Shown piece after piece: positions 13,062-23,027 of a DNA stretch of 64,000 nt (the stretch's first letter is position 1; every line of letters begins with the position of its first letter). The position numbers and the translations under genes were made by a program. The notes beneath the pieces were generated by a model that did not search any database, had not been told where the DNA came from, and saw only the letters and a program-made list of their open reading frames with translations. Origin of the DNA: Gymnogyps californianus (taxonomy: Eukaryota > Chordata > Aves > Accipitriformes > Cathartidae); the NCBI RefSeq assembly GCF_018139145.2, contig NC_059476.1, positions 16,365,543-16,429,542 on the forward strand. Direction: 5' to 3'.

Positions 13062-13158
13062 ATGGCGAGCCCGTGCGGGCGGCAGCAGTGCTCCATCGAG
13101 AGGCGCGGCGTCCGCCACCAGCTCGATTCGTGGCGACACAAGCTCATTCACTGTGTAG
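13062..13158 (+). CDS. LCOR: LCOR coding exon 1 (residues 1-32 plus one base)
   Basis: This exon starts the long form of the ligand-dependent corepressor, a nuclear adaptor that brings CtBP, HDAC and, in some isoforms, PRC2 activity to target genes. Translation begins MASPCGRQQC and ends ...HKLIHCV. The ATG has a good context (A at -3, G at +4), and no ATG is seen in the roughly 150 bases before it. A C-x4-C pair (C5, C10) and H30-C31 match the spacing I recall in the paralogue LCORL. The donor is GTGAGG at 13,159 and the intron phase is 1. Reading through into intron 1 gives only Arg/Pro/Gly-rich composition-driven sequence, which supports the exon end. The 5' UTR upstream is GC-rich and is not delimited here. 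Confidence 0.93.
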
Positions 13159-13202
13159 GTGAGGGACGGCGGCGCGGCGGGGAGGCCGGGCCGGGCCGGG
13201 CC

Positions 13203-13223
13203 CGGCGGCGGCGGCGGCGGCGG
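13203..13223 (+). repeat. (CGG)7 trinucleotide run in intron 1
   Basis: Seven perfect CGG units lie 45 bases after the exon 1 donor, inside the CpG island. The tract is intronic in the long transcript and is short. Confidence 0.9.
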
Positions 13224-13269
13224 CCGCGGGGGGAGGCTCCGCCGGAGGGAAGGGGGTGGGGGGGGGGAG

Positions 13270-13343
13270 CCGTGAGGCGAGCGGCGCCGCGGCCTGCGGG
13301 CCCGCCCCCCTCCCCCCGCCGCCGTGAGGCGAGCGGCGCCGCG
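13270..13343. repeat. 22-bp direct repeat in the CpG island
   Basis: The 22-base word beginning CCGTGAGGCGAGCGGCGCC occurs at 13,270-13,291 and again at 13,322-13,343, a 52-base offset. A 12-base partial copy is at 13,598-13,609. The exact identity suggests a recent local duplication or an assembly effect in GC-rich sequence. Confidence 0.8.
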
Positions 13344-13821
13344 CCGGGCCGGGCCCCGCCCTTCGCCGGGGAGGGAGCCGGGAGGGGGGGGTCCTGCCCT
13401 GCCCTGCCCTTTTGTGCGGCCCCTGTCAGCGCCGCGCCCGCTCCTCCCCGCCCGGCCCGGCCGCGGCCCCTTCAAACTTGTTTACGGCGGGGCTGGGGCC
13501 GCGCCCGCCGGCGGGGAGCGGCCCGCCTGTCACTGCCCATCCGCCGCCGCGGGAGGCGAGGCGGGCCCGGCCCGGCCCGCCTGCCCCCGGCCTGCCGCCG
13601 TGAGGCGAGGCGGGAGGGAGGGAGGGAGGGGAGGCCGCGGAGCCGGCGGCGGCGCGCCCGCCCCGCGCCCCAGCGGGAGAAGCAGCGGGGGGAGGCTTGG
13701 GGAGGGGGGGAGCGCGGTGGCGGGGCCGGCGGAAAGTTGTGGATCGGGGTGCCGGATTGACGCCGTGAATCCGGAGCGGGGCCGCGGGGGTTAAAAGGAT
13801 GTGTGATTGCTTTTCTCTTCT

Positions 13822-13844
13822 CCCCCCCCCCCCCCCCCCCCCCC
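13822..13844. repeat. C23 homopolymer run
   Basis: Twenty-three consecutive C bases followed by T6, at the 3' edge of the CpG island. Length is probably polymorphic or uncertain. On the minus strand it is a G23 run able to form G-quadruplex structure. Confidence 0.9.
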
Positions 13845-16160
13845 TTTTTTCCCCTCCTCCTCTCTTGTGCGCGTTTGTTGTTATGCAGGCTCCTTGCAAT
13901 TGAATATTTGGGGTTTTTGAAAAAGAAGTCCCCGACGCCCTTTCATCTCGAGTAACTTTCTCCATTCAAAATACAGATTTCGCCCTTTTCTCTTTCCCTA
14001 GTGAGGAATCGAGGCCTTTTCTCCGAGTCCCAAAATACACATAAACGCCAGCTCTAGGCCAGGAATTCGGTGGGTGTCTGCAAAGATAGTAAAATAGGTT
14101 TGACAACAGCAGACTATGAACTTCCAGAGTAATCTTAAAAATGTGTAACCGGAACACTGGTATGTCTCTTCTTGTTTGGCCTCCTGCTTTTAATTGAGCA
14201 CAAATCCTCATTTTATTTTTAAATATGCAAATGTGGCCATAATCTGCCAGTGACTGCTCAGCATAGGTAATCTGTAATAACATTCACAGATTCACTTTAG
14301 TTCCTTGTGTGCAGAGTTAAACCTCTTATTGTCAGTTAGCTCAGCATCCTAGTTCATTATCAGGGATTTGAAACACCATTTTTGGTTACACCAGGAGTTG
14401 TAACTGCTGCCGTATATATTTTTGGCTTCATCTAAATGTTTAAATTTCTGTAATATAAAAGCGTGCACTAGATGCTTGTTAACTCCAGATTAATGTGAGC
14501 AATTAACTTGTTTTAAGCATAAAGCGATTCAAGGGCAATACATTGCTGAGAAACTCAGCTTCTACACAAAAGTGCTGGGTTTTCTTTCCAACCAATTAGT
14601 GATGCTTCTAGATCCAGTTTATGGGGTTTTATTTTGATTCTAGCTTTGCCGTGTTAGGAACATTTTGTTGGCTTCCACCTCTGCTTGAACCAGATTTATT
14701 TTATTTCTATCCCCTTTTCTCATCTCCTCTTACCTCAGCTGCTGGGGATCACCTGTTCTAGTCCTTTCTAAACTCCCTACTTGCAGCATGTCATGTTGTC
14801 TGCCTCTCGGTCCCTGCTGCTTTGTCATTGGGTCCTTGGATCTTCCAGTGGAGCTGTCCTGCTGCACAGAGTTTAACCAGATAGCTGTGAGGAGTAAATG
14901 GGGGGGGTGGAGAGGAAAAAAAAAAAAAGGACCATTTCAAAGCTACTGTTGAAGATCTTGTGTTGGAGTGAAATGCGAGAATTGAGTCTGTGCATTATGC
15001 TGCTCTTTGGGAAAATCTTGGGTAGCTAGAGAAGTTTGTGTTATCTACAGACTCAATGAAAACACTACGTTATTAGAGTTCTTAGCAACCCTAAGTGCTA
15101 AAACTTAAAACAAACACCACTGCCACCCCCATTTATACACACCCTGTTCCACTTCCCTAAAGCCGTTTAAATTGCCAGCTTCTGGAGAAGTTGCTTTGTC
15201 CTCTATCCCTTCCGTATCTCTTCCTCATGCTTAAATTTGATATATGTTTTGTTCCTCCAAAAGGTTTCTGTCTGTGAAAGTCCCGCTGTGTGTGTTTAAC
15301 AAAAGATACTGTGAACACTGTTAAGCACAGAGTTGACTGGGATTTTTTGGAGGTAAAGTACAAAACCATTTAAAAAAAAAAAAAAGTCCAAAGTGTAACA
15401 GTCCTATGTGACTTTTATCTTGATGGTACTAAGTCATAAATAGTTTCAGCCTCAAATTGATCAGCTTTATGAGATCTTGGGACCTGCCCTGTTCCTAGTA
15501 TGAATCTTGCATAAATTGTTGGGTCATGTAGATGTGTTAATTGTTACCTTTTTTGTTTTTGATATTTTTTTTCACAGTTATAAAAGGTTTATTGCACTAG
15601 CCCACGATGTCCAGCTGAAACTATGCTGTGATCTTAACCCCTTGCCCCAAATACATCTCTGTTGTCTTTTTAAGTGAGTTTTGACAATGTTCCTTGAGAT
15701 TTTGGAGGTTGACCTGTTAAATGATGTAATGTTCTGTTTCACCTTGGCCGTATGTAGAAGTCTTCCAAGAATTTTTTCCTGTAATAAATACCGATAGATA
15801 AATACAGGGAAGCGGAGTATGGGAAAATCCTTCTTGTTAGTTCAGAAATATCCATTCATATTTAGTTCTGAAAGTAAATCTGAGGTGTGTGGGGTTCTCT
15901 ATGTTAGCATCATTCCCTGAAAAGTCATTCTAATACCACACAGTGTGGTAGTCAGAAAAAATAAAGCCTGTGGTTTGAACTAGTGCATTTGGCAATAAAA
16001 ATGGCTTAAGTAATTCACTTTCCCCTCTTGTTTCTTGCTTCTGCAATAGGCCGCTCTTTTGGACTGTGGCTTCATGACAGTTTGTCAAACTAAGCTGTGC
16101 TCTCGAGGGGAGCAAAAACACAGGAGGGCTGAAGGACCTTCTTTGCCCACGGGGAGCAAA

Positions 16161-16238
16161 TTCAGGGCAGCTATGCTAGCAGAAAACACCGTCTTTTGGA
16201 GGGTGTAGAATAGTTTTCTGCTAGTATAGCTCCCTGAA
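16161..16238 (+). repeat. 78-nt near-perfect hairpin (MITE or miRNA-like)
   Basis: The left arm (16,161-16,187, starting TTCAGGGCAGCTATGC) and right arm (16,213-16,238, ending TATAGCTCCCTGAA) pair over 26 base pairs with one bulged C and one G-U pair, leaving a loop of 25 bases. Size and shape match an animal pre-miRNA, but the almost perfect pairing is also typical of a small palindromic transposon remnant. No obvious target duplication flanks it. It sits on the sense strand of LCOR intron 1, so it would be transcribed with the gene. I do not recognise a known miRNA seed. Confidence 0.75.
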
Positions 16239-16379
16239 CTGGCTGGCTGTTGGGTCAAGCAAATACCAGTGCTAGCACAAGGAAGAGGGTGAGAATGCGT
16301 AGCTGGTGGAAAGGAAAAGAGTGAGAATGCAGCAGCAGAGATACAGATCATCTCGAACTGTCACAGAGTTGCACCTTCG

Positions 16380-16436
16380 GTTGTGCCAGCGCAGCGCTTT
16401 GTGGGAGTTTAGCTCAGGGAACTGATCTGGCTTAAA
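16380..16436 (+). repeat. Dispersed foldback-family fragment, copy 1
   Basis: This piece carries GTTGTGCCAGCGCAG (16,380-16,394), TCAGGGAACTGAT (16,414-16,426) and CTGGCTTAAA (16,427-16,436). All three words recur near 19.7 kb, two of them in the opposite orientation, and the middle word recurs near 27.1 kb. Shared words in mixed orientation suggest an old foldback or palindromic DNA element. No family name is assigned. Confidence 0.45.
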
Positions 16437-19400
16437 CCTTCCTTGTCATGCATTTCAAGCTCCTTTTTTGAGGGGGGAGGGAGGTGGTGCGGCTGGTGGG
16501 GGACAGGTCTGTGAGCCTTTCTGTTGATGCAGTGATGCAATTGAGGGAGCAGCATGCCATGGCCCGGAGGTGGAGGGAAGTGTGGAGAAGGGGTGTCTAA
16601 GATCTCTTTGCAGTGAGATGTGTTGGGCTGTTGAACCACAGTGTAGCAGGGTGGTCGGGAGTGGCGTACCGTGTCTTGATGCCCTGGTAGAACTTTGATT
16701 CTAGAGACACAATATGCCAGGTGATAACTATTTGGTGCCGACATATGTGTTCTCTGTACCTGTCTTGAGTGTTAGCGTCTTTCTCAGTGGCCAAAAGCAG
16801 ATAGCTAGAGACAAATGTATGTGATGATTTTATTTTTTTAACTGTTTTTTTCCCTCTCCTAGCCTCCAGTCACCTGCTGTTCAGACACTTGCTGAATTGG
16901 AAATGGTTGATGAGATCAGGTCAGCTAAGGAATGGGGAGTTTGAGGGAGGAGAGAACCCACAGATCCCTGAAACCCTCCTGACACCTTTTATACAGGCAG
17001 TAATAGCATTGCAATGCTGTGTGGTTACTGGAGTGATAGTTTGAGGTGGTCGCATGCATTTCTACTAGCTGGTGATGCTTGGCCATTTGTTAAATATTAG
17101 CTGTACTCTTAGAGACTCCCTGACTGAATTACAGCCTCTGTTGGGGGGGTGGGGGCAGGGAGGGAATGTATTAGTTCTCTTCAGCAGTGATCCTAGTTTT
17201 GGGAGCAAAATCATGATTTAAAGGGAAAACTTGTAACATTCACATAAGATTTCCAATCATATTGAGCTCTGTCAGTGTTTCATTGAGATGCTGCTTAGCT
17301 GTTAATTTTACTCTTAAGCTGTCAAAATAAGCTAAAGTAATTTCCTTTTTTTTTTTTTTTAATTATTGTTGCTGGTGAAATTCTGCAACCTAAGTACCTG
17401 ATTTGTTTCTGTGTACTAATTTGTTGAATAGTGGTGGTCTTCTGTGACCTTAGATACTTAGGACTAAAGTGTGGATTCTGTGGAAGAAATATACATCAGG
17501 AAGTATTAAAAGCTAATATTAATCAAGAGAAGGTGTATAACAGTTGAATAATTCTGAAATCTTTATTACATTTTCTTATCTTGATTATTGCTTGGGTATA
17601 GTTCCAGCCTGTATGTGATAAGAATTAGCTGCTGGTTCCAAACTGTTAGACGTGTTATCTCATTGTTTTGGAAGTAGGCTTGAGTCTCCATGTGTTTAAC
17701 GTAGTTCTAGTTCAAAGGGCAGATTGTATTTCTTTGTTCCAAAATGAGAAAGCTTATTCTAGCCCTGATGTTGATGAAAAATAATAATAAAAAGCAAGTT
17801 AAAGTAAGTGCTGAAGTAAAAGTTTGAATGTAGGGCTATTCTAAACTGGTATCTGGTTTAGGTATGTCCCCAGCAAATGTCCAAGTGGTACTATTTGCCT
17901 TATTTCAACCTGCATGTAATGTAGATGCAGCTTGTGGCTTTTTTTATTAATATGAATCCATTGTACAGAAACTTTACAGTATAGTAGCTGAAGTCTTGTT
18001 CAAGAAGATCTGATCTACAGACAAACATTTTTGCCTGTTGGCAGGATGGATACAAGGAGGGAGAATTACCCTTTTATGACAAAGTTATGCCAGGAAAAAA
18101 ATTGAGGCAGCTGTCATTTAAACATAAAAATCTTTAGTTGTAAGGAGTGAAATTTACAGCTTGATATTTAGCTTTACTTTAAATGTACATGGAAGGATGG
18201 TATGCATCTGAAGAACAGTAGAAGTTGAACTGTGGGGGATGAATCTAGATCTGTTGGAAATATCTCTTTGGATTCTCCATAAATCACTTCAGATTTGCCC
18301 TTGTTTCCCTATTTGCAAATGAAGAATACCTTCTACCCTGACAGGGACGATGTAAACCAAACAAAAGCATACTCAAAAAAATGTTTATAATCACTTTGTA
18401 TTATACCATCTTGAGTTCTTCTGGTAGCTGTGACATGAAATTTTGGACTAGGCCAAATCACTTGATTTGTTTCACATTTCAACAAAAATCTATTATAATT
18501 TGTGTGAAGTAATAACTATAACTGCAAGGTGGGAGGTTTCCTTCTTGGGACATGTTCATCCTGCGGGAAGTATAGGGGTTTTTGACTTAATTTTTAACGG
18601 AGAGCTAATGACATTCAGAGTTCATCCACTTTCAATAGAACTTCTGAAAATGAATTACAGTAATCCATTCTGTGCATGCAGGAAATAGTCCACATCCACC
18701 TAGATAAAATCTTTGTAGTATTTATATCAAGATATATATACTAAAGATCTACAGCTTTGTGGTATGGCACCATTTTAAAAGAGTACCTGAAGGACTGTTT
18801 GAAATTTTTAAGCCATTTTTTGACAGTTTGTGTCGCATATTGATGATAATCCAAATACTGTTATGTACAGCAATACAATAACTGCACTTTAAGAATGGAT
18901 GATACAAAATCCCAATTCTTGTGCTCAGTTGTCTAAATCCTTATTGCATAGTACTTAAATGGCTTAATGCTCTGCCATCTTAGCTATCTTACATCCAGAC
19001 AAGCAGTCATGTGTTTTTGGTGTTTTTTTTTTTCTTTTTTGTCTGAGAACTTGTGTTCTTTCATGGCTAATGTAAAATAACAATGAGAGTACTTCCTAAA
19101 AGTCAGTTTAGGCAAGGCTTGAGGAAAACCAGGCATTTAACAGGGTTAAAGAAAGATAGCCCTGTCATACCGATCGGGGCAGAGGGGACACTACTGCAGT
19201 ATTTTACAGGGGACTTTCCAATCCTCTTCCTCACCCTCCTATGTATATATGTTTTCACTCTTAAGAGGATGAAGCTTTGTTTCTCAAAGGTTGCTGGAAT
19301 GGGTATTTCTAATTCTCTGAGAAATACAAAACTTTTGGGATTTTCTGAGGGCAGGGTTGGACAGGATGGGCTGAGCCAATCTTGGCTCTGCCTCTGGCCA

Positions 19401-19680
19401 AAAGGGGTGGTAGTGCTTGTTTTTACTAAACTGACAGAAGACTCTGCAAAACCAGCTAATCTTCTGGTGATGCTTAGTAACCTGAGTCATCCTAGCGAGG
19501 AATGAGATGAGCAGGAGAGCTCATCTAATGCACTGGATGGGATCACGTCCGTGGGGTGAAGGGAAGGGGAGAGGAGAGCAGAATAGCCTCCTCCAAAGGC
19601 AGGGAGTTTTTTAGTTTGCATCTTCTGTCTTGTAACTGCACTACAGACTGTGGTTATGTTTGACAGCAGTGCTGCCTAAG

Positions 19681-19747
19681 CTGGCTTAAATAGTCCTCTC
19701 TGTGCTGGCACAACTATGTGTGGCAGCTTGGTGAATCAGTTCCCTGA
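19681..19747 (-). repeat. Dispersed foldback-family fragment, copy 2
   Basis: The stretch holds CTGGCTTAAA (19,681-19,690, same strand as copy 1), then the reverse complements of the 15-base word (19,700-19,714, 14 of 15 identical) and of TCAGGGAACTGAT (19,735-19,747, exact). The changed relative orientation fits an element with inverted ends. Confidence 0.45.
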
Positions 19748-22700
19748 CTAGACCTGACTGGAAAACAATAATTTTTTTTTTTCGGCTACAACATCTGCAG
19801 AGGATGGAGAGGCAGAGAATGAAGAGTCGAGGCTATTCAACTGGTATCATCACACATGCACAAATCCAAGTTGTCTTTTGCTGAATAAGTGCTAATTTCT
19901 GCATGCATCATGTTCACTTACAGTAGCAGGAAGATTGCTTCATTCTCCCTCTTCAAAGAGCTGTGGGTTATACCACGCTCTCTGCCTGATAAGGAACTGT
20001 GGGCTTTGCTTTCCCAATCACATTGGATGCTCTCGTCCAGTACCTCCATTAATAAATTGCAGCTTTGCACCACCTCTCCCCAGTATCTCTGCAGGCCTCT
20101 GGGGTTCCTCGGTTCTCTCCGATAAATCCATGTGGCCTCAGCTTCTTTCTTTTTCTCTTGAAGAACGCTGTACTGTTATCTCTCTGGACATCTTCAAGTG
20201 ATTTACCTTTTACCTCAGATTTAGTTTGCCTTGTATGCTGTGTAGTATCGTCTTCTTTTATGGTGAGTTGACAAAAAAATTCAGCTCTCAAAGCTGAGTA
20301 GGAAATTTAAGTTACACATCAACGCTGCCAGCACATGAAAGATGAGGTGGAGGTTATGGTGTCTCAACATTTCTGCAGGACACCACTTCCTACATAGTAA
20401 AATTGCTATTAGATGATGTCTCCATCTGTTTTTTCCACTCCTCTTACAGAGAAGAGAAAAGATGGTACTCCTGTTGCATTTTCCAGAAGCAGCGGCAAAG
20501 TGGCTGCACAGGGAAGACTTGCAGGGAGACAAAGGATGTTCCTTATGCCCTGAGGACCATAATATTTTATGGGAGGGAGAAGAGGGGGAGAAAAGAGGAC
20601 TGGACAAGAGCCTAGTATTCATTAACAAAGGAAGCTTTCAGAAGCTGAATCTAGCAGTGTGGAAAGACATCAGAGGCCACCAGGCAATCTTAACTCTTGA
20701 GTTGAGTTTACTAATGAAAAATTTCCTGGTTCTCTTTGAACATTTTTTGTGTACGCTTATAGTACAGACATTTCAGTATCTAGCTGGAGAGAGTTGCGTA
20801 GATGAGTCTCTCTGATGTGGTCTTTCGCCCTCCTCTGCTGTTACTAGGCTAGGGTGGTGGTCACGTTTCGAAAGTGGAGTAACTGGCAGACTAGGAAGAG
20901 GAACAGGTAGTCGAGCTACGGAGTTCTTCATTTCTTGATTTCTTTTTTTGTTGGTTACACTAACAAAAGGATGTGAAAGTTTCAGCCCACAGCCTGCAAT
21001 TCCCCACTCTAATACTTCCAGGCCAGTACATAACGCTAATGCTCTTCACCCTGCTCTCCTGAGCACATAGTGGTGTCAGTCATTAGTCTGTAGCAATGTG
21101 CTGTTTGGCTCCCTTTGCTACTGTATGTATGTGACAGGTGGCAGCTTGCTATGTTACGATTGTAATAAACTTTGAGTTCAGCCTCCTGCCTTGCAAGGAC
21201 AGGCTAGTCCTGCAGCTCTTAAACTCTCCACAGCAATTCATATACACAGAGCTCCTGTGTACTCTGCCTGTGCTTAATGTGTGGACAAACATGTGGGTCA
21301 GTTTTGAAACTTTGTCGTGGGGTAGCCACAGATTAGTCAGAGTAATGTGCTTGTACGCTTCAACCAGGGAGTCTTGTGGCCAGAAGAGCCCTCTCAGCCT
21401 GTGCCTTGTCTCCTGCAGTCTTGGGCTTCTTAAGAAATGTATAAATATATTGGAATACACAAAATGGATTGGCTTTGTTTAAATGCTCATAGCAAACTGG
21501 CTTGCTTGGCTCTTGGCTTCTTTGGCAGTTATTTTGTCCTTTTTGTGAACAAGTTGAAGATAAGCTAGTGTTATAGCAGACCTTGTCTCAAGTTTGGTTA
21601 TCTCCTGGGTTAAGACTCGTAATTGTGGCAAAAGTGATGAAAGCTGCTTTCTAGGTGATGCTTTGTCATGATCTCTAGATGTGTTTCTGAAAACAGGCCA
21701 TTGTAGCCTGTGCGTGAAGAAAACTTTTTGCAGAGGTGGACACTTCCATTTTGCTCTGCAAAAGCAAGAGAATAGGCAAGCATGGAGGTCATTTCCTTTT
21801 GTGACCTAAGAAAACTTAAAAGCAATCTTCTTAAAGCAGTGATTCCATTTACATCCTTTAGAAAAGGAGGAGCACAGCTACCTTATCGCTAGCTTTCTCT
21901 TTTATATTTTGAAGTGATTAGTGAAACTTAGGTTTGTATGATACTATAACCTCTCTTCTGGGATTTCTCGCGAGGGTCTTACTTATTTCTTATGGAAAAA
22001 ACAGCCATCTGATAGTCTTCACTTCCAAAACAGGCAGTGAGGAAAACTTCTCATAGAAAAAACTTCTGCACTTTTGTTTCGATGATTGTTTCTTGATCTA
22101 ATTGACCTCCCTGCTAAGTAAGGGGAGTGCCCCTTGCTGGTTTTAAGTGTCCTTTGGAAAAGTTGCGCTCCTGTTCAACTGGAAGTGGAATGCTTCAGTG
22201 ACCTTAGTGGTTATCATTTATCTGCATACTGTAGCTTACTGTCTTTCAAAATATTACAAGATTGAGTGAAGGATGGAAAAGTGTGAGGGAAAAACAAAGT
22301 GTGAAATGTTGGTTATGTGTAGGTTTAGATGAGTATCCATACTTCAAAATGTGTTGTGTAAGACAAGTGTACCCAGCCTTTGTAAAAATGAAGTGTCAAA
22401 GTCTCTTGGAGGGAAAAAAAGTAACTTTTTCCCTGAAAAGTTTCCCATGAATGTTTAGGTTATTCTAACTTATACTAGGGGGACAAAATTACAGCGAGTA
22501 TAACACTAATTTTGGTATTTTTGGTTAAATGCTTAACTACTGCCCGCACATTTCTCTTGGTTTTTTATACTTTTCTGTCCTCCATGTCATCCTGTGCATT
22601 CATAGAAAGTAATAAAAATGTAATCATCTGGAACTGTATAGTAAGATGCTACGAGAACCTAGTTCTCATATCTTACAGGAGTATTTTTGTAAACTCTTCA

Positions 22701-22910
22701 CAAAATCTAATCCCTTGGTCTTGCCTCTGCAATTTTTCTTGAGTGACGTGCAGTGATTTGGGAATGAACGGCTTCAGTGCTCAGTTGAGACAGGCCATGC
22801 AGAGGTCCATTTTGCGTATGATCTTTTGAATTCAGCTGGAATGCCGTATTTATCTCTTGAACAAGCCTAAACCGTTGAGAGAACTGTGGTTTGCCAGGGC
22901 TCTCTTAAAT

Positions 22911-23027
22911 CAGTGGTTTTCAACCTGGAGTTGGCAAGAAGCAACTGTGGAAAAACAAGGCTATTGCCAATAGTTTAAGTTGTGTGGTGTCTATGCTTTT
23001 CAGGAGCCCACAGTTTGAAAATTACTG
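22911..23027. mobile_element. hAT-Charlie-type MITE, 117 bp
   Basis: The element begins CAGTGGTTTTCAACCTG and ends CAGTTTGAAAATTACTG. Its 17-base terminal inverted repeats match at 14 of 17 positions and resemble the CAGTGGTTCTCAA ends of MER5/Charlie elements. It is flanked by CTCTTAAAT on the left (22,902-22,910) and CTCTAAAT on the right (23,028-23,035), which fits the 8-bp target duplication and the TCTARA-like preference of hAT transposases, with a one-base difference. It has no coding capacity and is an old non-autonomous copy. Confidence 0.75.

Larger units (their letters stand above)
12400..13800 (+). promoter_or_regulatory. LCOR: CpG island promoter of LCOR
   Basis: Base composition changes sharply at about 12,400, from ordinary to very GC- and CpG-rich, and returns to AT-rich sequence after about 13,800. 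Coding exon 1 lies inside. Visible sites upstream of the start codon include an E-box CACGTG (12,817-12,822), an NRF1-like GCGCAGGCGC (12,867-12,876), overlapping GC boxes of GGGCGGGGC type (12,900-12,913) and a KLF/Sp-like GGGTGGGCGTGG (12,963-12,974). No TATA box is apparent. The layout fits a broad, housekeeping-type CpG promoter; the transcription start cannot be placed by eye but probably lies between about 12,800 and 13,050. Confidence 0.85.

Noticed and set aside
12523..13475. Long Arg/Pro/Gly/Ala-rich open frames on both strands in the CpG island (for example 12,523-13,158 plus strand and 12,648-13,475 minus strand)
   Set aside because: They are long only because GC-rich sequence lacks stop codons. 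Their composition is low-complexity, they have no domain, and they overlap the real exon 1 in other frames.
13159..13760. Reading exon 1 straight on into intron 1 gives a 232-residue open frame
   Set aside because: The sequence past 13,158 is composition-driven Arg/Gly/Pro, while the GTGAGG donor and the in-frame exon 2 match the known LCOR/LCORL sequence.
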